Shown here: in pieces, positions 25,686-36,933 of the stretch | Layout: every line of letters begins with the position of its first letter | Position numbering within the stretch: position 1 is the stretch's first letter | Source of the DNA: Zeugodacus cucurbitae | Lineage: Eukaryota > Arthropoda > Insecta > Diptera > Tephritidae | Length of the DNA stretch: 64,000 nt | Reading direction: 5' to 3' | Assembly: GCF_028554725.1 (NCBI RefSeq) | Contig: NC_071671.1 | Location: 50,366,001 to 50,430,000, forward strand | Program-made: the position numbers and the translations under genes | The notes under the pieces: model-generated | Seen by the model: the letters and a program-made list of their open reading frames with translations, nothing else | Told to the model about the DNA's origin: nothing | Databases searched by the model: none

Positions 25686-27522
25686 TCATATTGGTTGGAA
25701 AACACTTTTTCTCTTAAGCGACTTGATGTTAAACAACGGTAAGGGTTTCTTTGCATCTTTCTTATTTCTATATGCATTTATAGTATTTTGTTTGTATCTG
25801 CCAAAAATGGCTTTAGGATTGACTTCAATATATTTATCTTCACTGCAATTCCATAATCTCGTGATACGCTCTTCATCTTTGGGTTCATTCACCACCTTCA
25901 GTTGAATATCGCCCGTTTGTGTATAACCTGGTATATGTGTTATGGTTGAGCCTTTGAAGCTGTCTAAATCAACATTGCGGAATTTTTCTGCTACAAATGA
26001 GGAAATTGTGTAGATATTGTAAGAATTATATTTGGCTATCAATTCATCAAGTGTCAACGCTTTGTTATCTTCACTTACATCTTTTTTGGATTTCTTCGAC
26101 TTTTTCGTTGTTTGTCCGGCGTCGACACTATCTTCGTTTTCACTTGATTTCTCATTTTTTTTCTCCTTTTTGGACTTTTTATTTTTCTTCACTTTTATAC
26201 CATCCGTTGGTACTTCTTTTGCATGGCTTTCCGCTTGTTCCGGTATTTGCAATAACTTCTCATATGTTGACGGTTCAACCGCTACAATTATTACATCGTC
26301 ATCATCTTGTGATTGCTTCCTTTTACTCTTTTTTGATTTCTTTTTCTTCTTAGGCGCCTCTGTTGCCGAATTTTCTTCTTCCTTGATTTCATCCATAACT
26401 TCGTTTTCATTTGTGTGTTGCTCTAATTGGTTTTCTTTGGACTTCTTCTTTTTCTTCTTTTTGGGAACATCCTCATCTTCGTTCTCTACATCGTCCGTTA
26501 AATCCACAGTTTCAATAGCACTGTCTTGCAGCTTATTTTCGTCCTTTTCGGAAGTTGGACTGTCTTCCATTTCTTTAAGAACATTTGCTTCGGTGGTTTG
26601 ACTTTCAGCCTCAACTGCTTCCCTTTCATGCTTCCTCTTTTTAGATTTCTTTTTATTTTCTGTGGATTCCTCATCTGGCACTTCTACTATTTCTGCTTCC
26701 TTTCGTTCATTATTATTCTGTTTCTGTTTGTTTTTCAATGCTTCCATTTTTTGTTTAAAGTAATCACTCACCGACATACCTGTGCTAATTGTTTGTACGC
26801 CACCAAAATTTGGCTTTACTTCGTTTTCTTCAGCATCTGCGGTTTCCGTTTTTTCTTTATCTTCTCTAGTCATTATAGCTGTGAGCTGCGCATAAACACC
26901 ATCCGCTTGTTCCGTTTCAACGACTTTTTTGCCAAATATATTTGCAAGATCTTTTTCACTATATTGTGCTATATCCTTTCCTTTCGTAAACTTTTTGTAA
27001 TGTACACGAGCTTTACTATGTTTTGACTTCTGTTCCAGGGAAATACCACTAATTTTATCCTTCAACTTTTCCACTTTCGGTTTTTTCGATTCGGTTGCGA
27101 ATCCGAATCCCACTCTGGGAGTTTCCTCATCAGAAGCACTGTCTTTATTGTCACTAACTTTCTCATTGTCCTCCTCCTCCTCACCATTTAATGATTTCAG
27201 CAATCCATTAAAATCTTGTTCATGTTGTGTCCAATGGTCATCACGATCTTCAAATCCCAAACCTTCGTTTGTGTTACGCATACGCACACGCACAAAATCT
27301 TGACTACCGTTCTCTTTGGCACCGAGACCTTTTCCTTTGGACCAGCCCATTTTCTCCAACATTTTTGTGCCAAAACGCGTATCATCTAAATTATATTTAA
27401 TAGTAGTTAAAATAAAAATGAATGATATATTACTTCATTAAACAAATACCTTCATATAAGGCCTTGCCTCGCGGTGTTAAATTATACCGCTTACGCTGTC
27501 GTGGTTCAGCTAACATAGCCAT
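25686..27522 (-). CDS. PINX1-like G-patch nucleolar protein (two exons)
   Basis: Exon 1 is 27522-27450 and exon 2 is 27385-25686; the 64 bp intron is GT-AG (GTATTT donor, TTTAG acceptor). The product is 590 aa. It starts MAMLAEPRQRKRYNLTPRGK, then a G-patch at about residues 27-72 with FGTKMLEKMGWSKGKGLGA and NEGLGF, as in PINX1/Pxr1 proteins. The middle and C-terminal parts are very rich in Lys, Glu and Ser with KKKKKKKSK and KKSKKSKR clusters, expected of nucleolar localisation signals. The C-terminal 100 residues are more ordered. Family role: human PINX1 inhibits telomerase and binds TERF1; yeast Pxr1 activates the helicase Prp43 in rRNA maturation. The latter role is likelier in a fly (inference). 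Probable orthologue of Drosophila CG11180. Met3 is an alternative start. FAM21 starts 533 bp away on the other strand. Confidence 0.92.
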
Positions 27523-28055
27523 CTTTTACAACAATTATACAATAACGATATGCTATGTATATTTTGTGTATTTTATGTATATTTTACTATATATTAACAA
27601 ATTATTTTAAAACGATTGAAAAATATTCGCAAACAAAACTAATCACAAAGTGTTGCTGTCAACCACACGTGTATTAGGTACGTTCAGTGTTCATAAATAA
27701 TATGCTGTCGTCAACTGTCAATATTTTAATATTAGACAAATCAAGTCAACAATTATTAAAAATACACACAATTATTAGATTTTCGAGTCAATACTGCTAC
27801 CAGCAATTTTTTTAAATAAATTTGGTAGAAAATTATTGCAATGAATTTAAAGTATATTCATAAGAGTTTACTTGGCAAAGCAACACAGATGTGAACAGCC
27901 CCTTATATTTCATATCTCAATAGTGAACATTGAACATACTGCAGTTGCTGATAACAGCTGATTCGTGTTACTTGTTTTTGTTAAATAAATTAATTTAATT
28001 AGCGAGTAATCTAATGTTAATTTTAGTGAGTTGATAAAGTGAAAATAAAGAAATA
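27523..28055. promoter_or_regulatory. Bidirectional promoter region between PINX1-like and FAM21
   Basis: Two start codons diverge across 533 bp, so both core promoters must lie here. A palindromic E-box CACGTG is at 27666-27671 and CAGCTG-type words lie near 27956-27960. No TATA box in a clear position and no DRE (TATCGATA) was seen, in line with housekeeping promoters. The exact cap sites are unknown. Confidence 0.6.
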
Positions 28056-31000
28056 ATGGAGGAAAACGCAAGAGCTGACAAAATAATTTCACAGGCAACA
28101 CAATGGAGCTTTGAAGGCGATTGTTCGCTGCTCGCCTGGATGCAAGAACTTTCGCAGGTATACCATTAATTTACGCCTACTAATAAGTGCAACTTGTTAT
28201 TTAATAATCATCAAATATTATCGCAGCATATCGAACAACGAGCCACCAAAACCAATGATGCACTGCAGCAATTAAACATAAATGTTAATCGCACTGCAAT
28301 TGCCTTGGATAATGCGGCCAACAGTTTAACTGCACTACAGTATACGCAATTTGTGGAGAGTCGCTGTCATGATGACGACGAAACACAAACCACTACAAAC
28401 GTAGTGGATACAGAAGCTGCGGCTACGGTATGCAAAAATTAGCTATTACTAAATTAACTATGTATAACTAACCAACTTTTAATACAATACAGTCCACTGC
28501 AAAAACAAAAACACCCAAAGAAGTTCTCGAAACTTTTCTACAAAAAAATCTGCAAATGTTGCACAACTGTCATGAGAAGTATGCGCTCGATTTTGAAGAC
28601 TCCGATGAGGATGAAGCCACCAACACTAATAAGTATGTTATAATATAATCACTAAATTAAAGTATATTGTCATTATACCAACACAGCTACATCTATCAGC
28701 CGAAAAATCCCTATAATGATGCTTTACTGCCACATATTTACGGTAGTAAGTTATGGAAAGAACACTGGCATGTAGGGCTCTGCGATGGCGCTAACGAATA
28801 CTCCGGCGATGAAGCATCCGATGCATTCTCTGAAACCTCCAGTTCCTCAGCTGCGGATAATGAATCATATGAGAGTAATACCGCCAATCTCTCTGAATGG
28901 GCTTCGAGCACTTCCATACCAATTGAGCATAAACACCCAGCATTGATGGTAGCGCCGAAAGAGCATACATTACCTGTTACAGCAGCCACAGCGTCGCGAA
29001 ATAAGCATTTGCCAAGCACACAACCTGTACAGAGCAACGATGACAGCGACACCTACTCTACAACGTCTCGAAGTACTGCAACGAATCCGCCACATAGAGC
29101 GCATGAGCATGATTTATTTGCTGCTTTACGTCATGATACGCCAATCACCAGCTCAACCACTTCGTCTTCGCCACAGCAACATGCTGCTGCAACAGCGCAG
29201 ACACAACGCGTTATACCTTCAACAGCAGCGTCGAGAACGCCGTTCTTTGATGTTACGCCGCCTACTGATATTTTCGCAGATGCAGTCACAGAGCCGCAAC
29301 CCACCAACCGTGGTGAAAACATAACAGTACAACAAAAATCAACAACCGGTCAAATTAAACGTAAACCCGTGAATCTATTTGATGATGATGATTTTAATTC
29401 ATTCATGACAGAAGTCGTAGATAAGGCCCAAAACAAAGCTGTGCAAGAAGAAAAAGTACAACCTGTGCCGGCCAGTAGAACATTGCCTTCCAGAAGAGAG
29501 ACCACGAAAGTAGTGGACTTATTTGCCGAGCCTCCAAGCATTCAAAAGCCAGTAACTGCACCAATCAAAATTGAAAAACCAAAAGAAACAACAACTCGAA
29601 AACCAGTAAATCTATTCGACAGTCCCGAAGGTAGCCTCGAAAATGATTCGCTCTTCAAGAACACTATACCGAGCGATAATAAGGCGAAAGACGTGGCGCC
29701 AACAGTTGCTGAGCCAAGCATCACTGCTAAGTCGCTGTTTGATGATGACGACGATGATGATGATTTCCTAAATGCGTTCGGTGCGAGAAAACTAAATCTG
29801 CCGCAACGCACTGCAGGCAAAACGCTGCTATTTGACGATGATAATGAGGCAGTAACACGCCCACCTATGAATACTCGTACAACAGTTAACTTATTCGATG
29901 ATACACCACCTGAGGATGATTTTACTCAGACAACGGCAGTATTTAAGGAAAAGAACAACAACAAAAAGTCGAACGATAGTCTCACAGTTAACGGTAGTGT
30001 TGGTAAGGAACTAGATCAAAGCAATGAAACAGCAAAAACAGAAGCTGCAGTTGTGACAAATACAACAACAACAAAAACATCATCTGAAACTGCTTCGAAC
30101 TCACAGGTAAGTTAATATAGTTCAAGTTTGAGTAACTGTTAAACAATTAATTTCATTTTCTTATTCACAGTTGCCTCAACCGCCGCCATTGAAACCCGTT
30201 AGTAAGCTCTTTGGCACCGATCTCTTTGCTGATGACGATAATGATGATCTGGATGATTTGTTTAATAAAAATTCAACGAAGCAACAAACAACAAAAACTG
30301 TTAATAATGAGTCAAGTAATAAAGTGCAAGAAAATGTGACAACAACAAATGTAATTACGCCGCAGAAGAATTCACTCTTCGGAGATGACTTTGTAGACGA
30401 TGAAGATGATGATTTGTTCGGTAGCCAGGCAAAGAAGGTTGATAAACACTTAGTCGCGCCAACTAAATCTAATCAAAGTGCAGTTAGCACATTTAAAAGC
30501 TCGTCACTTTTCGGAGATGATCTCGATGATGATGCTGATGACTTGTTTGGCATCAAATCAATCAAGAAAGTAAGCAAAAATGAACCGAAGATTGCATCCA
30601 CTACCGCTGCTGTCGTCAAAGATAATACACATGTTTTGTTGGAACAAAACGAAGACAAGTCTTCTAGCAAGCAAGCGAAAGAAACCGAAGTTTTTGAAAC
30701 TGTGAAGAATGCAAGCCCAAGAAAATCGTTATTTGAAGACGATGATTTTGAAAATACTAATGATTTATTTGGCCCAGCAAAGAAAGATGCACTTTCCAGT
30801 GTGGAGAAGGTAGCAGAAGAGAATTTAGGCAGCAATGGTATTTTAGATCAAATACAGGCTGCCACAAGTGTTTCAGAACCACCTCCACTTGACACTGTTT
30901 TTGAAAAAGAGAGTGCAGCGTTGGAGCCGACCCCAATTAATGGACTCTTTAGTGATAATTTTGAAAGTGTGAGCGAACAAGAGAGTGAAAAGTCTCGGAA

Positions 31001-33571
31001 GACTCCTATTTCTGACATCACAGTGGAACAAATAGTCGTTAGTGATGAAAATAATGTTGAAAATATAGAGAACAATGTAGCGCAGGAAAAGAATTCCGCG
31101 CCGGATAGTTTGAGTAGCCCTCACAAGGGTATACCAAACAACGAAGAGATTAAGGAAGTTGAAACATTGGCGGAAACTTCGCACCACGAAGATAATAACT
31201 TGGAGAATCAGTTGGATTCATGGTCGAAGAACGCAGAGCGTCCTGAAAAACTCGAAACCCCACAACCCACATTGGAATCCTTGGAAGAAACTATGGAAAC
31301 CTCTGACGATGTTGTCAAACCTCCTGCTGACACTAACAAAGATGTTGCGCCGGATAAAGAGAACACATCGAACCAACCAAAATATACCTCCATCTTTCTC
31401 GAAGAGCCACCCGATGATGATGACTTCTTTGCAACACTCAGCAGTAACACGAAGCCGTTATCTGTCTCGAAACTAACGCTCGATTTGGAAAATGATTTCT
31501 ATGAACCGGCGCTACCGCAAGTACCGACTTCCGCAAGATCTACAACAACTGCAGCGACAACAAACACACAGGCAGGCACTAGTGATTATGGCGGTCTACG
31601 CCTATTTAGTGAAATTCCACCCGACGACTACGATGAGGACGATAATTTCAACACCGCCAAACAACAGTCGAAACAAGCCGCAGATAACGGTGTTGGCGTC
31701 AATCAGCGTTTGCATAGTGTCTTCTATGATGATTTCACAGAGACTTTGGAGGCAGTGCAGCAGATAAAGGAGAATAAAATAGCGGCGCATGCGTTATTTG
31801 ATGATGAGCCGCCATCGGATGAAGAGCTATTCGCTGTTAGAGCAATGGAGACGCCGAAAAATTTAGTGGAAACAAAAACAGAAGAAGATTCTTACAAGAT
31901 TGAAGGCGTTGAACCAAAAGATGAAAACTTTGTGAAAAACGTTAGCAAAGTTGAACCCACTAAAGATGTAACGGATCGTGTAGTTCCTAAGCTGGCATAC
32001 ACTGCAACCGCTCCTCCGCCGGACAACTTCGGAAAAACCATAAGTAAAGCTGAACCCTCGAAAGATCTAACAGATCGTGCAATTCCAAAGCTAGAAAACA
32101 CTACAACCGCTCCTCCACCGGAGAAACCACGCGCTGTTGCTGGAAAATTGCAAATGCCAAATATCAAGATTAATGTGCAAGCCTTGCTGCCCGGCGGTGG
32201 CGGTAGACCAAATTTCAAGAAGTCTCCAACCACGCCAGTGGTGCCCATACCCACACAAACGCAAAGTGAAGCTTCCGTACCGTCTCCAGCGGCTGAGTTG
32301 AGTAAACCAACCTCAAGCGTAAGCTTGAAATCCACGGCGTCCGCTGCATCGACGAACGACAGCTTGCTGCCGAGCGTTTGTAAGACACGCGTGCGTGCGC
32401 CAGTCGGCAGGCGACCGTCCACGCGCAGAGCGCGCCAGGAGAACTATCGTCAATCGCTCATCGCGGAGCAAACGGACCACATAGTCGGGGATTTTGATGC
32501 AGAGGGCGCATCCAGCAGTAGCGTGATAACTGGAAAGCTGGCAAATCAAACTGAAAGTGATGCAAGGAATGCACAGCCAGCGCCAAGCAGCGTTCCGAAA
32601 GCACCAGCAGTCAATGCCAGTGTTAATCTTGCAAAGTCCGCAAATTTATTCCTAGATGAAGACGACGACGCCCACGACTATGATTCACTATTTAAGCCTG
32701 CGCAGGTTAGTAGCAATAATTCAAAGCAAGCGTTGAATGTAAAAACAGTAAAAGGGATAAGTGTGCAAAGACCGGCTATGCCAGCGAGTTCCGCAAGCGA
32801 GACACCTACAACTTTACTAGCTAAGAAAGTGGATTTCGCCGGAAGCGATGCAGACGATGATGACGATCTTTTTAAGAGCGTGCGGGTCGCGCCTACAAGC
32901 GCCGCGTCTAAGCCGACGAACAACAGCAAAGCAGCAACCACAACAGCAACAACACAAAGCATACCACCAACAAAGCCTACAACAAAATCGCTTTTCGGCA
33001 ACACGCCGAGTGAGGACTCCGATGATGATCTCTTCAAAAGCAGCAAATCGCTTCCACGAATAACTACGAAGGCTGCAAGTCCGCTAACAACAACAACAGA
33101 AACTCCAACAGCCACAGGAAGCCGTGTAACAGAAACGCCGAAAACCACAAACGAGCGCAAGTTGGACTCGATTTTCGGTAGCGACGATGAAGATGACGAT
33201 TTTCTGTCGAATCTTAAGCCCAAAAAGAAAGCAATAACGAGCTTGGTGAACGCAAGCGCGGGTAGCTCGGCAAAGCAGTCAAGCGCGGGTCTATTTAGTG
33301 ATGTTGAAAGTGATGAAGACGATCTCTTTGGCGTAAAGAGCAAGTCCAAACCAAGTAAGATTCATCTTTATTTAAAAAAAGAAAACGTTTACCAATAACT
33401 GTTTTCTCATATTTTACAGTAACTAGTAAGTCGAAAGCAACATTAACAACTATGACGTCCACTAGTACGAAACAGAAGCCTATAACAACAACAACAACAA
33501 CAAAGCAACAGCCACTCGACAAGCAGAAGTCGTTGTCAGATAATCCCTTGGCCGATCTGTTGAATCCATAA
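28056..33571 (+). CDS. FAM21: WASH complex subunit 2 (FAM21/WASHC2), six exons
   Basis: Exons are 28056-28157, 28227-28427, 28493-28632, 28687-30106, 30171-33354 and 33420-33571; all junctions are GT-AG and the frame is continuous for 1732 aa. The N-terminal head (about residues 1-190), with WSFEGDCSLLAWMQELSQ and IYQPKNPYNDALLPHIYGSK, corresponds to the WASH-complex assembly domain. The rest is a long disordered acidic tail with about 20 LFa-type motifs such as LFDDDDFNSF, LFGDDFVDDEDDDLFG and IFLEEPPDDDDFF. In human FAM21 these bind VPS35 of retromer. At about residues 1354-1378 a basic SVCKTRVRAPVGRRPSTRRA stretch resembles the capping-protein-interacting region of FAM21. It recruits WASH to endosomes, driving Arp2/3 actin nucleation during cargo sorting (known for the family). 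The last exon ends NPLADLLNP. The protein is longer than human FAM21 (about 1,300 aa), mainly through the tail. Confidence 0.95.
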
Positions 33572-35210
33572 CAAGTCGTTGGCCTTCTCGTAGTAAATTA
33601 CCGCTGTAGTGACAAAGAAATATCAACGAAAGTGCATTAACCGTTAAACACATTTATTTTCCATGCGCCCACATTGTGTGTGCGCGCGCATCCATAAGTA
33701 TTTAGCGAACAAAAAGTTAAAAACTTCTATTGAATTTTTAATGAATTATTTTATGCTTTAAATTTATTTTATATCTATTATATTATACACACATTTACAT
33801 ATGTATGCATACAGAAAAAAAACTAATTTCTTTTTTTCTTAAATATGCAAATCTACAAAATAAAATAATTACAAAAACATAATATGTGGTTTATTAAATG
33901 ATTGAAAAAAAATAAAAAAAATATTATTAATTGAGTCAATTAGCAAATATTCACTTAATGATTCCAAAAACAATGTGTTGAGTATTAAATTATTAAAAAA
34001 AAAAATAATTGAGTCAATTAGCAAATATTCACTTAATTATAGTTGAGACAATCAACTAATTGAGCAAATTAAGAAATCTGCCTTAATTGTACGAACAAAT
34101 TTTAGCAATTAAAAGAAAAAAGATATTTCATTAAAAAATACACTAAAAATATATTTATCGGAAATTTATATAGTCAATTTTTTATAATTATTTTGAATTT
34201 TGGAAAATAGCAAAATTCTAATTTTTGTTTATTTTAATTAAATAATTGAATGTGACATTTACTTATTTAAATGTAAAATTAATTGGTAAAGTTCATTTTT
34301 CAATTTGATTTATAAATAATTATTAAAGTATTTAAAACTTAAAATAATAATTATTTTTAATTTATTATTAAATTAAGAAAATATTTAATAATATAAAATA
34401 ATTATTATTTTTTGCTATTATCATTTTCTTAGATGCCCCTTAAAGTATTACAACAATAAATTATTTGTATTTACTCATATGTATGTATGTATGTTTGCTA
34501 ATTGTAGCACTGTATTGATCCAATTTGTATTTTTAGTAATCAATGAGTTAGTTTGCTCTTTGGTTGTCGTTATTACGTGTATTGCTAACGGTAACTTACT
34601 CTTAACATCGATTTGTCACACTTTAGTGAACTTTTATAGTATTTTTTTAAATAAAATAATTCAAAAAAGTTTTAAAAATTACAAACAAAAAAGAATCAAA
34701 ATTAAATAAAATTAATTAAGAATCGAAAATTTAGATATAATATAAAAAAATTACATATTACATGAGAACTTCAAAAATTAATTAAAATAAATAAACATTA
34801 AAATATTAACTTTTTTTCAATTATTGAAAGATAAAAAAATTAATTGCGAATTTCTAACTAACTTTTTCAACCAACAAAAAATTTACAAAAAGTTTCAAAA
34901 AGTAAGCCTTTATAGTTTTTTTTTTATGAAAAAAGCTTTATAAATTATTTTAAATTAAATTCAAAAATTAATTGAAGTAAATAAAAAGTGAAAATTTTAA
35001 TTTTTTATTCAATTACGTAATTATAATATTTTCAAGTAACAAAAAGTTTTACAAAAAAAAATATGCATTAAAAAAGTATTGAATTATTTTTAAAAATATA
35101 AAAATAAATTTTTTTCTTAAATTTCATATGAGCTTCAAGAAATATTTCAAAATTAAACTAAATATTAAAGATCCGCAGTTTATTTTATTCAACTTTTCTT
35201 TTTATTAATA
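33572..35210. other. FAM21 3' UTR and AT-rich convergent spacer
   Basis: AATAAA near 33860 is a candidate polyadenylation signal for FAM21. From about 33720 the sequence becomes extremely AT-rich. A phrase close to TTGAGTCAATTAGCAAATAT, followed by TCACTTAAT, occurs twice (about 33931-33960 and 34009-34038), a short direct repeat. No gene is supported here; long frames are Ile/Lys/Asn/Phe-rich noise. Confidence 0.6.
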
Positions 35211-35363
35211 CAGTTGAACTTCCATAACTCTGAGTTCTCCATAACTCGAGCTCTTTAATTGGCAATAAAAGTCAATTTGCATAACTTTCCGTAACTCGGA
35301 AGTCCCTCTAAATCGAAATTTTTTTTTGTGAATTATTGTGATTTGTTTAGGGAAGTTCAGCTG
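35211..35363. mobile_element. Small Tigger-like MITE, 153 bp
   Basis: TA flanks both sides (35209-35210 and 35364-35365). The left end CAGTTGAACTTCCATAACTC mirrors the right end GGGAAGTTCAGCTG. The interior carries the AACTCGAGCTC, TTAATTGGCAATAAA and CTCTAAATCGAA words seen in the larger relatives at 53275 and about 45890. It has no coding capacity and is an internally deleted copy. Confidence 0.8.
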
Positions 35364-36262
35364 TATATACTATGTATGTTCTAAACGAAACAAAAAAACC
35401 TTTACAACTTGTAATTTTTTTTTATAAATAAATATTTGTTTGCATATTTCGTAACAAATATAAGATTGAAAAAGTTTTTGTAATTTAATATTTTTCAATT
35501 TATTTATTTTTTTTGTTATAATTTTATATAATTTTTTTAAATATTTTATTTTTTTAAATAACTATTTTAATTTTTTTTATTTTATTTTAATATTTATTTT
35601 TTGTATTTAATACGTTTTAATTATTATTCTTCATTCAAAAATTTATTCCAGTTCATTTGTTTGTTTTTTAGTTTTAAATGTTTTTAATATATTATTATTA
35701 ATTTTTCAAATAATTTAATTTAATTATCCAATTTTTTAATTTTATTTCACTTTTCAAATTATTAAAAAAATACTATATTTAATTTTTTTTATTAAAACAA
35801 TATTATTGTCATATATTTCATTTAATTATTTATTCAAGCTCATTTCAAAATTAAAATATGATTATTTTTTGATATTATTTATTACAACCTTTGATTTAAA
35901 ATATATTTTTATATATTTAATTTCTTTTCATCTTTTTTATTTTTAATATTTATTTTATTTTTTTTGAGTGTATTTAAGTTATAATATTATTATTATTTTT
36001 TCCAATTCATTTATTTATACATTTACAAATACATATTTTTTTACATTAATTATTATTTTTAAATTTAATTACTCTTCATAACCTCAAAATTTATTTAGTC
36101 AATCAGTGCATGTGGCTTAAGCCCAATAATAACTACATACACGTCCTACATTTATACATTTAACGAAAAATTAATCTAACCTCAAACTAAAAGCTAACTG
36201 TAAACATTGACTCATTTTCTAGCACCTAAACACATAACCTAAGAATCATCTCCTGTGTGCGC
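35364..36262. other. T-rich spacer at the 3' side of the tetraspan gene
   Basis: Almost pure A/T, with T greatly exceeding A on the plus strand from about 35400 to 36060. It includes the probable 3' UTR of the minus-strand membrane-protein gene. No other gene seen. Confidence 0.55.
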
Positions 36263-36933
36263 CTACAGCGCCACATCGCGATACTTCCGATAATCATCGG
36301 ACTCATTGCCCAGCGATAGCTTACTGTTCGCCGTTATGTAGGGATTCGTGTAGTTCGCATAGTCGAAGCCGCCGTAGTACTGCAGCTGCTGTGAGTTGCG
36401 ACGCGGCAGCGGTTGCGCTAACACGGTGCCCGAGAAGGGACCCACCGCCGAGCCGCTCGACGGGCGACGATACACCCCAGTGCCGTGCACCGGATTGTTC
36501 AAGTAACCGCTCAGCATGGCCAAATAGTATTGCTGTTGTTGTGTGTAGTTCTGCAACAGATTATTGCCGTAGGCGGCCAATTCGTTTTGCACCTTCGTAA
36601 TGCCGTCCAAATTCTCCAGCGAAATGCAGTTGCGCGTCAACTTTCCCGACGAAGACGACGATTGCACGGACTTCTCGGGCGAACGCTGACGCTGCTGCGG
36701 CGGTGTCGGCAACTTCGGTTCGATCGAACAATAGATCGGGTCGTTAACCGAACCAATGACCGACGATGGGGGCTGATGCTGCTTGTGCGAGTCCTGTATG
36801 CTGTTCTTCAGGTCGTCAATGGTGATGTTGAAGTACTTGCCATTCTTGTCCTCGGTGTCGAGCACATAGCGCGGATTATACATGCCGGGAAGTGTGCAGC
36901 GCAGATCCATTAGCGATTGAGCGCGATTGCCGG
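36263..36933 (-). CDS. Tetraspan gene exon 5
   Basis: Acceptor TTTCAG ends at 36934. It encodes the last 222 residues plus the stop, beginning GNRAQSLMDLRCTLPG and ending KYRDVAL. GC content here is much higher than in the flanking introns and spacer, which supports coding. Confidence 0.88.

Noticed and set aside
26032..27026. Long plus-strand frames rich in Phe, Ser and Leu
   Set aside because: They are antisense shadows of the Lys/Glu-rich PINX1-like coding exon.
32678..33349. 223-codon minus-strand frame
   Set aside because: Antisense of the repetitive acidic FAM21 tail; it has no independent start context or domain.
36485..36913. 142-codon plus-strand frame
   Set aside because: Antisense of tetraspan exon 5, whose frame has matching splice sites and phase.
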